From the NCBI GenBank assembly GCA_949316495.1, contig OX439010.1, positions 26,293,766-26,357,765 on the forward strand: DNA of 64,000 nucleotides, read 5' to 3'. The translations under genes were made by a program, and so were the position numbers. Shown piece by piece: positions 43,201 through 54,484 of this stretch. The notes under the pieces were generated by a model. It was not told the DNA's origin. It made no database searches and saw only the letters and a program-made list of their open reading frames with translations. Origin of the DNA: Amphiduros pacificus. Lineage: Eukaryota; Annelida; Polychaeta; Phyllodocida; Hesionidae. Position 1 is the stretch's first letter. Every line of letters begins with the position of its first letter.

Positions 43201-45553
43201 TTTAACCTGTATATTCCCTATTATATTAGGCTATATAGTCTGTTTATCCTATCAGGGTAGAAACACAACCGGAATGAGCTTATTTAAGCTGGATTAATGG
43301 ATTGTGGTACTATGCCATTGTAATAAAGAAAAATAATAAATCTAGGTCACTATTTGAAAAGAAAAGGGCACTGTGTCCCGATGAGAGTTCTCTATTTTAC
43401 CTAGTATAAGCTAAATAGAGCTTGAATTGTGATAAATGCAAACACAAGGATATTCGTATCATATATATGTGTTGTTTGTGGTCACCTTTTCCTTATTGTG
43501 CTGATAATTTGCTAATTGCAATTACTCATATAGGTGTTTGTGGAGGAGACATTAGGCAAGCCCACAGGTTGGGTAATAAGTGTGGCAGTCACTTTATCAT
43601 GTATGGGTTCCATAAATGGCAGTTATCTCAGTGACACAAGGTGGGTGGCAAATATGTGGTGATACAATATAACTGAATAAAACTTTGCATTGAGAAAAGC
43701 ATTTTTCAATACCATGTATTCAGTATATGGGCGTTCACATTCCAGGTACATGTTTGCCGCGGGAAGATACAACCAGTTCCCCAAAATGTTCTCCATGATC
43801 CATGTCAACTTTTTCACACCTCTTGTTTCAATAGTAATGTTGGTGAGTACATCATTTTTTTCTTTGATTGCCTTACCATCCAAACATTTATCTTATATTT
43901 CATAATATCTGCTATATACGGCTGTATTCCAAATGATATCTGTCCATTTCAGTGCATAATGTCTGCGATATACTGCTGTATTGCCAATGATATCTGTATA
44001 TTTCAGTGCATAATGTGTGCGATATACTGCTGTATTGCTAATGATTTCTGTGTATTTCAGTCTATGATGTCTGCGATATACTGCTGTATTGTTTATGCCT
44101 TCTGTCTATTTCAGTGCATAATGTCTGCGATATACTGCTGTATTTTCAATGGTTTCTGTCTATTTCAGTGCATAATGTCTGCAATATACTGCTGTATTCC
44201 AAACGTACAAAGCATGCAAGGATATGCCTCCCTGGCAGTGCAGCTCAAGATCATGCTCTCATTTGTGGCTTTGTTCTATTTGAGATGGAAGTCTCCCGAG
44301 TTAAACAGGCCTGTAAAGGTAAGATAAGGTTTTGATACCAGACATTGGTTACACAGACTCATTCGTTAAGGCTCATTCCTTATTCCTGAAGCTATATGTA
44401 CACCATTTACCTCATTTTCCAGAGCTAACCTTTATGTACTAGGATAAGATATTTTTCAAGCTGGAACTCAGTGTATCTTTCAATGCACTCCGATATATGC
44501 ATGCCAATGTTTTCAAATTAGATTGCTGTTGTTGAAAAAGGATTTTTCTTTTAAGCATTTCCCCTCATTGATCTGTAACCTTAAAATAATTCATTTTATG
44601 CCACTGATTACAACACAGGTGGAGGCATGAACAAACTATATTAGATGATTTTAACTATTTATTTTTCCCCAATATAACAAACAAGTTGTAGATAGACAAA
44701 ATATATATATCTCACATTTCTCTACACTTCTGAGAGCTGCCACCTGGTGTTTTCTTCGGTTATCCTCACATTATCTTCAATGTTACATCCAATTTTCAAA
44801 TGTTAGTTAAAACGCATTACGGTATTTTGATGAAACAAATACCATTATGGTTGATTTCATGACAAGATTGTATGCCTAAACTGCTATAATTATGATATCC
44901 TTCTGACACTCCTGACCATCTAAGTGAAATACATATTTACCACGAGTATCCAAGAATGCGTGATGTCTGGCATTGTATGTCATTTAAATGCAAAATTACA
45001 TTGGTTTATTTCATGAAAAGGCTGCTTTTCTTAACTGTAATAATCAGATCTTCCTCCTGACACCCTTGATTATTCACATTGAAAGAATATTTTTTCAAGT
45101 ATGCAGGCATGCGTGATTTTAGACATTGTATATAATTTTGATAAAACGATTATAAAGGATTTTTCATTCACAAAAAGGTTGTGTGTTTGAATTGTGATAA
45201 TCAGAACTACCTCATGACGCCCCTGATCATTCACATCAACCAAATATGCATGATGTTTTTATCATTGTATATGATTATTCAGGTGAATATAGTGGTAGTG
45301 GTGGTGACGTTTGCCACGCTGATTACCCTCATTGGTCTGGGCATGTATAATGACCCCCTGCTCATCGGCATCGGAATCCTCCTCTTCCTTCTAGGACTGC
45401 CAGTATACTTCATAGTGGAACAGTGTAAACGAATACGAAGTATACAGAATTTCATGGGTGAGAGGACAAGATAATCGGACTGAATACATGATCGCGATAT
45501 TTAAATGTGTAGTTTATAATAACTGTACATGTCCAATCGTTAAATTTTTGTCA

Positions 45554-45610
<57 letters not shown>

Positions 45611-45785
45611 GCATAGAAATATACCTACATGATAAATAGTACATGGACAATAGAGATGAATTTTTATTTATTTGAATATTTGTATTACAGACAGACTCAC
45701 AGTTCTGGTGCAACAGCTACTCCAAGTCGTACCAGAGAGTGGAAGTAAATTGGAAAAAACTGAGGACGTACTCATCAAATCTTGA
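37214..45785 (+). CDS. SLC7 light-chain amino-acid transporter (b(0,+)AT / y+LAT-like)
   Basis: An APC-fold amino-acid exchanger that normally pairs with an SLC3 heavy chain in the plasma membrane. Ten exons: 37214-37751, 39735-39860, 40821-40926, 42389-42433, 43048-43171, 43534-43640, 43746-43842, 44169-44318, 45283-45457 and 45691-45785. All are GT-AG and total 1563 nt, or 520 aa plus stop. The start is the ATG at 37214; the same frame opens slightly earlier without an ATG. A soluble N-terminus of about 50 aa precedes TM1 with VGSGIFISPKGVL (66-78), the unwound substrate-binding helix. Then come CYAELGSVIPKAGGDYAYI and Cys166 between TM3 and TM4, the position of the heavy-chain disulphide. 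EGTSTDPGML, AFLNGYFAYKGW and LPEEMVNPKRDLPIS are family blocks, and QQLLQVVPES lies near the end. I cannot choose between SLC7 subtypes. Exon 8 is preceded by in-frame duplicate acceptors. Confidence 0.92.
37777..38130 (+). repeat. Dispersed repeat, copy 1 (partner at 46884-47200)
   Basis: CACTGCTAGAGTGGACCATG and CTGCCAC at the left, and GCCATGTCTACAAATATATC, CATGACACAATGGACACCTG and GCAGTGAGAAT at the right, recur in order at 46884-47200. The middle is more diverged. It sits in the first intron of the SLC7 gene. Family unknown, no coding potential. Confidence 0.75.
38235..39090 (+). repeat. Dispersed repeat region, copy 2 of the 35290-35770 pair
   Basis: Blocks GGGCATTGAGTTCCCCGG (about 38250) and AACAACCTCTTCAGATCATA (about 38827) to GTCGTTTTTTACCC (about 38940) follow the order seen at 35290-35770, separated here by extra sequence. 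A TTATTATTATTA run with nearby unique sequence lies near 38570. Confidence 0.4.
40030..40702 (+). mobile_element. MITE-like element with AGACGTCT repeats, copy 2 (both ends visible)
   Basis: The left end TACCCCAGTCACATTTGTGC and the right end (complement CCTCAGTCACATTTGCGCCG) form imperfect terminal inverted repeats, extended by GATGCCCGGCCGATGAT. The interior has AGACGTCT-type palindromes and the same conserved block as copy 1 (GATGATATTTG, GACATCGGGTAAACGCCGG, AAAGATGCCCAATTGTGGCC). It is noncoding and lies in the second intron of the SLC7 gene. Confidence 0.75.
40977..41712 (+). repeat. 18-bp minisatellite (CCCTCACCACCATCAGTT) in SLC7 intron 3
   Basis: About 40 units of TCAGTTCCCTCACCACCA with 12-bp and 15-bp variants. 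Because most units are multiples of three, long frames run through on both strands (Ser-Val-Pro-Ser-Pro-Pro on +, Gly-Gly-Glu-Gly-Thr-Asp on -). They have no start context, and intron retention would stop at once: exon 3 runs into TGG TAA. Treated as noncoding. Confidence 0.9.
41715..41995 (+). repeat. Degenerate AT-rich tandem repeat next to the 18-bp minisatellite
   Basis: Repeated elements such as CACTATAAAT, TTTATCAATT and TGTATCCC recur every 28-32 bp with heavy divergence. It may be an older array adjoining the younger 18-bp one. Confidence 0.5.
43899..44203 (+). repeat. 54-bp array of 3' splice site plus exon-8 start (SLC7 gene)
   Basis: The true exon 8 acceptor (CTATTTCAG|TGCATAATG, exon from 44169) is preceded at exact 54-bp steps by equivalent acceptors with exon starts 43953, 44007, 44061 and 44115. 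A decayed one, where CAG has become CAT, lies at 43899. Each unit carries its own pyrimidine tract and 30 bp of exon-like sequence. All four extra units are open in the frame of exon 8 and encode repeats such as CIMSAIYCCIFNGFCLFQ. Use of upstream acceptors would insert 18, 36, 54 or 72 residues at residue 382. Confidence 0.95.
45557..45606. repeat. (GT)n microsatellite in SLC7 intron 9
   Basis: About 24 GT units, 85 bp before the acceptor of the last exon. Confidence 0.96.
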
Positions 45786-48700
45786 CCTATATATTTATCA
45801 GAACTATATATTTATTACAATTACACATATATTAAATATTCAAAAACTTATTTATCATAGTAGAGATATTTTATTTTGTAATATATTCCTCCATACTGTG
45901 ACTTAAGACATATTATGTAAAACACTTAAAAAGATGTCTCTTGTATGTTACTTGTTCATATTCCTGTTTAACTGAATGTATCTGAATTAAATATAATGAT
46001 CAAAATGTTATATGGTTTAGATTATATACAGTATTCACCATATTTTATGGAATGCCATAAGCACCATTCAAACCAATGCCCGGTGATTGGTTATCAAAGG
46101 TCACGGCTTGTTATTCCAATACATCATATTGCAAAATAAAAAAGCCTAAATAAAAGCCTAGTGATCCTGCAAATGGTGAATACTTCTGTATGATGTGCTT
46201 GATGCAGCCTAAATTGTACTGGGAAAATCGTTATACATATATTTATATGTACATATAGCCGGTAGAGGGAGCCACAGCATCAAACAAACAACATCCATTC
46301 TCCACCACCAAAACTCCGGAAATGCTCATTTCCCTTGTGGAAACACTGGGCTGAAGTTTTAAAGTGTGCAGATAATTTGATTTAATATCTCAAATGGATA
46401 TTTGCCAATTAAGGTTCAATTTATTATAATGTTACTTTTTCATGTTTGATCATTTTAATTTCACACAGTCCAAGTAGACTCTTTTTAGTTTATATTTCAA
46501 ACACCAGGTTGTGCAATAGTCGATTTTTTGTGTCGTTATTTGTCATTATATTTGCAGATAATCCTTCTAGCAAAGGTGAAGCAATGGAGGAAGTGGAAGT
46601 GAGAGAATCGAAAATATCTCTGTTATTATGATTAGTGAATTCTTCTGCCAGTTACTCACCCTTTTAACCAGATTTTACTCATAGCTTAATCCATGTATAC
46701 AGAGACGGAGACATTGTCAAAAATGACAATGAATCTCGATATTCTGCTAACATATTGCATGTCCATGCCCCAGCTTGGATGTCAATAGATATTTAAATAA
46801 GCACTGTCAACTTGGTCTTCATTATATAGGAATTTCATGTTGTTGTTCTTATAAGGATTGGATACCCAGAGTTAAAATATAATTATCACTGCTCGAGTGG
46901 ACCATGCTGCCACATGGCGGAACTTTGAAGACATGCAAGCTTGGTTCACAATAGAAAAAAAATTATCATGTCGTTTTATTTTAATCAGTTGATCACATCC
47001 ATACATATCTTTCAATCTATAATTTTCTAGGTTCCAAAAAAATATTTGTTGCCATAATATTACTATATTTCCTTCACAGCATACAGTATGCCAGTCAGCT
47101 GACATGTCTACAAACGTATCCCAGCATGCATTGTACATGACACAAGAGACCCCTGGTGGATGACAAATGTTAAAACTCAGGCAGTGAGAATCACAAACCC
47201 AACTCTCGTTTTGCGCCCAAAATTGGCATCAATGGATGTATTTCAAAAGGTTATGTCCATACATTCCGGGTCTACATATTTGTTTTTGAGAATTTTTACG
47301 ACCGATCAAAGCTTAATTGTTAGAGTGACAGTGTTTATTTTATTATCATATAACCATTAAAGATTGTGTTTGGCTGCCATGAGAAGGGTTCGATTTACTG
47401 TATAAAGCGCGTGCATGTACATGCACATGTATACATAAACATATATATGTACATGCACATAATCCGATGTTTACCTTAGAGCTTTATTATTTCTATGCCT
47501 TAATATTCTCAGTCCTTTGTTCCAGACTATTCCAAATCTTTTTACATAACAATGTAAACTGGTCAATAAAGTTTAGTGTCAATTATGGTCTAAAGATGTC
47601 TGGAAAGAAACAAAAAAATCAGCTTGAGAACATACATGGTGACCTTTAGTGAACCGATCAGCCATGCAGTTTATTAAACCTGTTATATAGGATTTGATTA
47701 TCTAACTCAGCCAGAGTCCCTGTCTGGGGGGCTGGATTGCATAAGCTGATTCTGAAGGACGTCTTGCCTGAAGTCCGTCAATATGTGAAGAGCGCGCTTG
47801 TCCATGTAGCTGGCTACCTGTGACAGGCCTGCTTGTTGTTGCTATGCTGGTCAATGGCCTGTTCTACAATATTGTCCGCTGTTTAACCTGTTAATTCAAT
47901 ATTAAAACCAAAATTGTGATGTATATCTATAAGAATTCATAGAACGGAAAGCATTAGGCATAACATTTCTGCAAATATCCCTCACTTGAATGCTTTTCTA
48001 GATCGTGCCATATGCTAACTGTGCATGATATATTGCCCACCCACTATATTAAAACAAAGATAAATATATGTTTTGGTAAATCAACTGCTCACATTATCGC
48101 TTCGCATTTGAAACTGAATAAATAGACAACAAGTTGAGAGTAATATTAGGTGAGAATAAACTTCATGTTGGTGCTCCCTAGTAAATACTTTAGTAGTGTG
48201 CCATAAATGCTTAGTAATGACCATATAAACCATAGTCAGCTATCGCGTGGTTCGGACAGATGTATGTCATTCAGAGTTGAATATAGCTCTCCTGTCCAGG
48301 TCATTTTTCACATGCATAATAAAATGGTCTATATTCTTCATAAAATGCACCAATATCATGTTTTTTATTAATTCTGTTTCTTTTTGTCCATGTAGCTAAT
48401 TATTCAGATTCTTTTTCACATTGCTTAAGAAAATGACAGGTCAAACCCAAATTGTCTCATTTAAAACTGGTTTATAAGTCATTTCAAATGACCAAATGGT
48501 CAAATGGTTTTTGAAGGCTGCATGAGTAAAATTTGTAATTTGCCTTCAACGATAGAAAACCAGCAGGTTGGCCGTCTTAGTGTTATAATTCTACTCGTAA
48601 ATGTGTTTGTTTAAGTGCTCATTCTATTTAGTCATTCTCTGGGGTAGAAAATAGCATGCCAGCTGTACACACTGTACCTCTGATGTGAAGGGAACCAACT

Positions 48701-48880
48701 TTCACATAAATGACCTTGCAGAAATAGTGAAAGTGTGACAAATGTAAGCTTATTATGCTCCTATTATATACACTACTGGTATCAGTGGGGATGTTTTGGG
48801 TCTAAACAGTTATAAAGGCTGTGTGAGAGAGGATCAGGGCAACTCTCGGTGGGATGCCAGTTGGTTTTGCCGAGTATACT
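45786..48880. other. SLC7 3' flank and intergenic sequence
   Basis: An AATAAA at 46135 is the first clear poly(A) signal downstream of the SLC7 stop. A dispersed repeat copy lies at 46884-47200. A near-palindrome of ATGTACATGCACAT units lies at 47408-47462. No further gene is recognised; frames of 60-90 aa lack motifs. Confidence 0.45.
46884..47200 (+). repeat. Dispersed repeat, copy 2 (partner at 37777-38130)
   Basis: CACTGCTCGAGTGGACCATG and CTGCCACATGG at the left, TGACATGTCTACAAACGTAT and CCCAGCATGC in the middle, and ACCCCTGGTGGATG and GCAGTGAGAATCAC at the right match the copy in the SLC7 first intron in order and orientation. Confidence 0.75.
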
Positions 48881-48917
48881 CTGTGGTTATTTCTAAGACT
48901 TGCACTGTAATAGTCTG

Positions 48918-49335
48918 GTTGTTCCACGTCCGGTAATGTAATAATTAATTATTCTACGTCCCATATTGTAATAGCTAATTATTCTACTTCCCATATTGTA
49001 ATAGCTAATTGTTTTACTTTCCATATTGTAATAGCTAATTATTCTACTTCCCATATTGTAATAGCTAATTATTCTACGTCCCATATTGCAAAAGCTAACT
49101 ATTCTACGTCCCATATTGTAATAGCTAATTATTCTACTTCCCATATTGTAATAGCTAATTATCTACTTATCTACGTTCTGTATTGTTATAGCTAATTATT
49201 CTAATTCCCATATTGTAATAGCTAAGTATTCTACGTCCCATATTGCAAAAGCTAACTATTCTACGTCCCATATTGTAATAGCTAATTATTCTACTTCCCA
49301 TGTTGTAATAGCTGGTTATTCTACGTCCAATATTG
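48918..49335 (+). repeat. 30-bp minisatellite, about 14 copies
   Basis: The unit CCCATATTGTAATAGCTAAT plus TATTCTACTT, with ACTT/ACGT alternation. More diverged relatives (CATTGTAATAG) continue to about 49590. The frame on the - strand (ISYYNMGSRI repeats) is an artefact of the 30-bp period. Confidence 0.92.
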
Positions 49336-49896
49336 TAATAGGCTGTTTTTTTTTAAAACCTGCATTATGCATCTGATATTGTTATAGTCCAGCTAAATCC
49401 GATATTGTAATAGTCTACCATGTACATCCGATAATGTTGTAGTCTTTTTTTCTGCGACCCACATTGTAATAGCCCTGGACTGCTCCACATCCGAAATTAT
49501 TAGGTGCAAATTAATCATAATTTAGTAGTCTCTTGTTTTTTTCTGTGACCCACATTGTAATAGCCCTGTGCTATGCTACGGAATACATTGAAATAGTCTC
49601 GCTATATCTTTTATATATGGATATTTCATAAATGCACAATATCGTCCAATCAATTAGATGCAATAAATAATTAAGTGATTCATTTGTACATTGTTTTGAC
49701 GATATTAATTAAGCATGATAATTGTTGAGTTATAAATAATCAATTAGGTCTATTTGTAATATTTATAATATTTGTAATATTTGTTATATTTGTAATATTT
49801 ATAATAATTGTCGGTATTGATTTCCAAAGACTGCACAAATCTAACAATGTATTATTAATAACTGTTATTGATAAGTAACTATCCCTTTATCTCATC

Positions 49897-50178
49897 TGGG
49901 CTATGGGCCATAGCGCAGTTGGTTAGAACGCCAGCTTATTAGCACAGGTTCCTCTGTGGTGATCCAAAGATCGTGGGTTCGATCCCCGGCCGTGCCGAGA
50001 TTGAATTCATGATACAATTTCCCATTGTCCTTGTAAATCTGTGGCCAGGTGGATTGTCATGTCAAGGACCTGCGATATGACAATTCAGTGAGGCAGCAAT
50101 ATATTTGCTACAAGTAGGTCTCATCACGAAATGACTGAAATTATGTTGAAAGTGATGTTAACCACAAACAAACGAATT
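49897..50178 (+). repeat. tRNA-derived SINE, near full length
   Basis: It has a pol III box A TAGCGCAGTTGG (49911-49922) and box B GGTTCGATCCC (49976-49986), spaced 53 bp apart in a tRNA-like head. A body follows with GTGAGGCAGCA and CTACAAGTAGGTCTCATCAC, then GAAATGACTGAA, and an end in ACCACAAACAAAC. Fragments of the same family occur at 3860-4150 (-) and 10800-10950 (+). The conserved internal tail may be one of the shared SINE core domains; I cannot say which. Confidence 0.85.
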
Positions 50179-52794
50179 TATCTAATATATTCATTTTCTT
50201 ATATTTCATATATATTTCATTTATCTTTCATATATCTTAACAATATCTTATATATGTCTTTCACTTAACTTAAGTATATCTTTCATATCTATACAGATAT
50301 GAAATACTTTTATCATTGTTTAAATAACCCAATGGTGCTAAATGAGGCGAATGCCAAATTATTTGAGTAAATGTTCAGTTTCCAATTTTACATTAGGGCA
50401 ATGTTGTTAATGATATTGCTTCAATACTGGGATATGGCTCTTTGTGATCGGTGGATGAAGAAAGCATTGAGCATTTATTCAATCAGTACTTTGATTTCCG
50501 GCTACGCCTCATTATATCCATCATGCTTTTATTTTAGACATGACATTATTTCTTAATGTCTAGATGACGTTTTAGACACAATAAAATAAAATAAATACCA
50601 TGTTTATGTAAACCATCGTACGATTAAAACGGACAATTTCGCCATTATTGAGGGACATGCTATGGAATGAATAATTTAGCTGCTGCTGTCCTGCTGAGGG
50701 ATATTTGCCATATGCCCCATTTAGAACTCCCGTCCCGCCAGAGCTGAGCGTTACGATTCCAGATCAATAGCTGCACAAACACGCTGGTGCCAACCTTTTG
50801 GAAAATATACGGTCAAGATTAACGGTATATCACCATTTAAAACAACAGTGGTAAGTCATTTTGTTACCAGGAGAGTGGCATTCTAATTGCAATAGTAAAA
50901 TATGGGAAACCGATATAGTATTGCACGGGTCATCAAGGCATTCGGTCCTAAAACTAAAGCATTTGCTTGATCAAGTACTCTAGACGGTGCATATCTTAAG
51001 CATTCTGTCATCATGAGAGCAAAAGGTTTCAAAATAGCTGCAAACCTAAATTATTCTTATTTTGCAAACTATGACATCTCTTCTTCTGCGTATTCAATTC
51101 ATTTTGTAATACACTATGATATGGGGGAAATCACGGTCACAGACCACGCCATAATGGGACTGTTACAACTAACCGACCCAGTCTTGGCAAGAGCCTTGTG
51201 TATCTGTATCGTAATGAATGAGGTATAAATCCCCCCCAGACTATAGCTGTATCGCCATGGTGTTCACACCTCGCTGAACCTAGAGCCTTCCCTTATATAG
51301 CTCTATCACTATGGTGTTCACTCTTGGCTGCGTCTTAAGTCCCTCCTCTGGAGACGTCCCACAAATGAGCTCCAAAGACATTGTGCGATTGCTCTTGTGA
51401 TTGGTTCATCCATTAAATGGTGAATTAACACCGTGCCTGGCAAATCGGCCTACGTGATAGCAAGTCTGAACACACCAAAAACGCATACAAACGTCCTCTG
51501 CTGGAAAGGTACCATTATATATTTATTCCAAACTTGCTATAACTGTTCAGTCGGAGTATAGCTTTGAGAGAGGTAGCGCGCTCAGGGTAAGTCATGTTCT
51601 TCCGTTGCTTATAGCTGCTTATATATATAACTGTCTTAATGGATGTCATTGCACATTGCATAGTACCAGCGTTTCCGCGAAAACAGATAAAAAGCAATGG
51701 CTATTTAAAATATCCTAAACATTTCTTAACTTCAAGGCTTCCATGCAGGTTGAGATGAACTCGGTCCACATTGCTAAAATAGTAAAAAAAAAGGTTTGGA
51801 ATAAATTTTGCAAAATCTTGTATACAATGCAAAAGAAAGTAAAAATGTCAAATGTTCCGATTTCGGAAATATCTTACACTTTTATAATGTAAATATTCAA
51901 TTCCTAACTCGGAATATGCAAAGGAATGAATTAGTTCTTGGGAAATGAAAGTCAAAATACACTAAACAATATTTCAAGTATTCAAAGTAAAAATGCTTAA
52001 AAATTCCATGATGAAAAATTTATAAAACCTATCGGCGGAAATAATAATGGTCACAGGTGGTGATACAAACCTCAATATATAGTCCTAGCGTATTATAAGA
52101 GTCTTGAATCAATTATTGATTTACCATGAAAGCTTTTGTATAAGAAAACACGATAAATAGCATGTGAAGATATGGTAGTATAAATATTGCCATACATCAT
52201 ATAGATAGATATAGAGATATCGTGCCAAATATATACATAGCACAGGATATTATGACCACTGGTGGTACATGAAGATGGTTTGGCACAATACGTGCAAATG
52301 AAACAAAAATACAAGAAGCATTTACGATTGCAGTCAATACACATGAGCCATGAACAGTCAAATCAAACACGAATCATTTCTTTTATTGGGCCTTGGCGTG
52401 GTTATGTCTATTTTCACATCTAAAATCAGCTTTAGTCATGATTAAAAAGTGTGCACGTTGCCCGGACTATGGCTGTTATCTGAGCGGAGACGATAGCCGA
52501 CAATGCAGTGTGGTACAAAAAATATCAGACCTCAAAAGAGAATGGAAACGAATTTTATGGGACACATAAATGCGTGACCATGACAACCATGATGGATGTC
52601 CCGGCTAGAGAGACATTCAGGATGAAAGCCGTTCAACATTTAATGGAAATGAAGAGTTGTCATTATTGAGAGAGTTATTTCCTCAGATGGGCAGCCCATT
52701 TATTGTTGCTAATTTTCAAAGCTTAATGCTTTGAAAATTTCAAAAAAATATTGTGAAAAAGAAATACCTATATTCCTATGTTTTAGTTATGTGA

Positions 52795-52905
52795 CACCAA
52801 ATATTGCAGTTTTTCCTCAAAGAGATACCAAATATTACAGTGTTTCATCAACGAGATACCAAATATTGCAGTGTTTCAGTAACGAGATACCAAATATCTA
52901 TTCGG
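52795..52905 (+). repeat. Short tandem repeat, ~36 bp, 3-4 copies
   Basis: The unit is GAGATACCAAATATTGCAGT plus GTTTCATCAAC, imperfect. Confidence 0.75.
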
Positions 52906-53573
52906 TATTTCAATGTCGTGTTTTGGTCCGCAGAGATTTCTGCATGATAAAATTCGGCCTGTATTTTACCAGCTCTTTCAAGCTGCAGCTTTGAGGCCGG
53001 TATCACTATCTACTGTATGTGGGATCGCCTTAATCAGACCATGTCTAGCCCATACATATATGTTTCAACCTGTCCGTTTTATTGAATAACAAGAAATTTC
53101 TCATTAGTATACATATATAATTCTAGTAAGGCCATTATCGCGAATAATAGCAAATGTTGGTGACATTAGCTTGGACAATTTGAAATAGTATTTTTATGAC
53201 CCTTTCAGCATCATATAGCAACGAGTCTGAAGTGCATTTTACTCTAAGTATACATATGTGTACGTCTATGAATGTTTCAAGTTAATTCATTTAAGAAAGT
53301 AAATCCCAGCTTAAAATTGTGTTTTGTCCTTTAAGTTCCCTCATGCCGAAACTATTCAAACCTTAAGAGATTAAGCTTAAATAATTACACAACGCTATTC
53401 AGATTAAGTTATGGATTAGAGCTTTTATTGGAATGTATACTAAGTTGAAATATCCCTGAAGTACACATTTGAATGTGGGAATACATCAGGCCTCTGAATG
53501 TTTTACTATTAGACTATACTTTAAGTAGGAATATCTTGATTTTGGTCAATTTTACGCTGTGAAACTCGTATTA

Positions 53574-53655
53574 AGTGAAGCTTACACAATGTGAAGCTTT
53601 TTCAATGTGAAGCTTGTACAATGTGAAGCTTGTACTAAATGAAGCTTGTACTATG
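53574..53655 (+). repeat. 18-bp tandem repeat, ~5 copies
   Basis: The unit is ATGTGAAGCTTGTACA with small changes; GAAGCTT occurs five times at nearly regular spacing. Confidence 0.75.
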
Positions 53656-53805
53656 TGGAACTTGAAACTTGTTATGATATAACAGAAATTAGTTGATCAA
53701 TAAATATGACAAATATGCATTTTTTTAAGGTTATACAATTTGTTAAAAGGTTGAGGTTATTGATAGTGACCAAAGAGAAATGGTTTTTATTATTCTATTA
53801 TTAGA

Positions 53806-54484
53806 CTAAAATTTGTCTCTAAGAGTTTTCTTTTCTCCAAACAGTTTTTGCCCTGGCGTATTCCTTTCTGAGACGGTCATGTCTGACAAAATCCATTCAT
53901 AATTTCGTCCTTCATGTTCAATGTCATATGATTGTATCTGTGGAATACAACAAGGTATCAGGATATAGTGAACATTTTTAACATTAAAACCATTTGGGAA
54001 ATATAAACAAATTGTCACAAGCTCGTGATCAAAGAAAATGTGTAACTCATTCAATTACTTAGTATGTTAATGAAATCATCAATGCTTTTTATTTTGCTAG
54101 CCTACTCTGTAAAGGTTGACAGATCTATTTCGTCGTAGAAAATTACTTGTTTTGGTTTCTCATACTCTTTGAAATCCAAATAACATCCCTGTGGACTGCT
54201 CAGTAACTACAGATGTCTGTATTGAGTCTGCACTCAAAGCAAATGTTCCCAGAATCATACATGGTGGGACACATGATGGGGTTATATTGTCAAACACAAA
54301 TCCTGTAACTCTGATGTGATCAAGTTCTGTCTTCCATTCTTTATTGATAAATGTTGAACATGACCCTCTCAGCTGGGGGTAACGGGCATGTAACATCAGA
54401 GAAAAACCACTGCAATGTTCTAAACAATGCGTTGCTATGGCGTCTATTCCCATGGTCACGCCCCGAACAATGCTCTTGGCTGTT
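53806..54484 (-). CDS. 3' part of an unrecognised gene (two exons, 5' end not found)
   Basis: Two - strand frames join by a plausible GT-AG intron. The upstream exon runs from an acceptor near 54484 (TTAACAG) to 54168 (CAAAGA|GTATGAG). The last exon starts at 53939 after TTGTTGTATTCCACAG and stops at 53806. The phase matches across the junction. The joined product is about 145 aa, with normal amino-acid composition, five Cys in the first exon (HCLEHCSGF, RGSCSTF, SCVPPC) and a charged C-terminus ending LRDKF. No low-complexity sequence is involved. I do not recognise the family. Upstream exons were sought to 56.5 kb without success, so it may be a gene fragment. Confidence 0.4.

Larger units (their letters stand above)
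50180..53780. other. Intergenic, no gene recognised
   Basis: Frames of 60-90 aa (for example 51013-51228 +) have no recognisable motif. Short repeats: a GTATCGCCATGGTGTTCAC pair at about 51248 and 51305, a 36-bp repeat at 52795-52905 and an 18-bp repeat at 53574-53655. Confidence 0.45.

Noticed and set aside
48893-49144. 83-aa - strand frame with ISYYNMGSR repeats
   Set aside because: A 30-bp minisatellite read in a fixed frame.
49905-49990. A tRNA gene
   Set aside because: Boxes A and B are present, but the stretch continues into a SINE body shared with two other copies, and a full tRNA cloverleaf cannot be closed.
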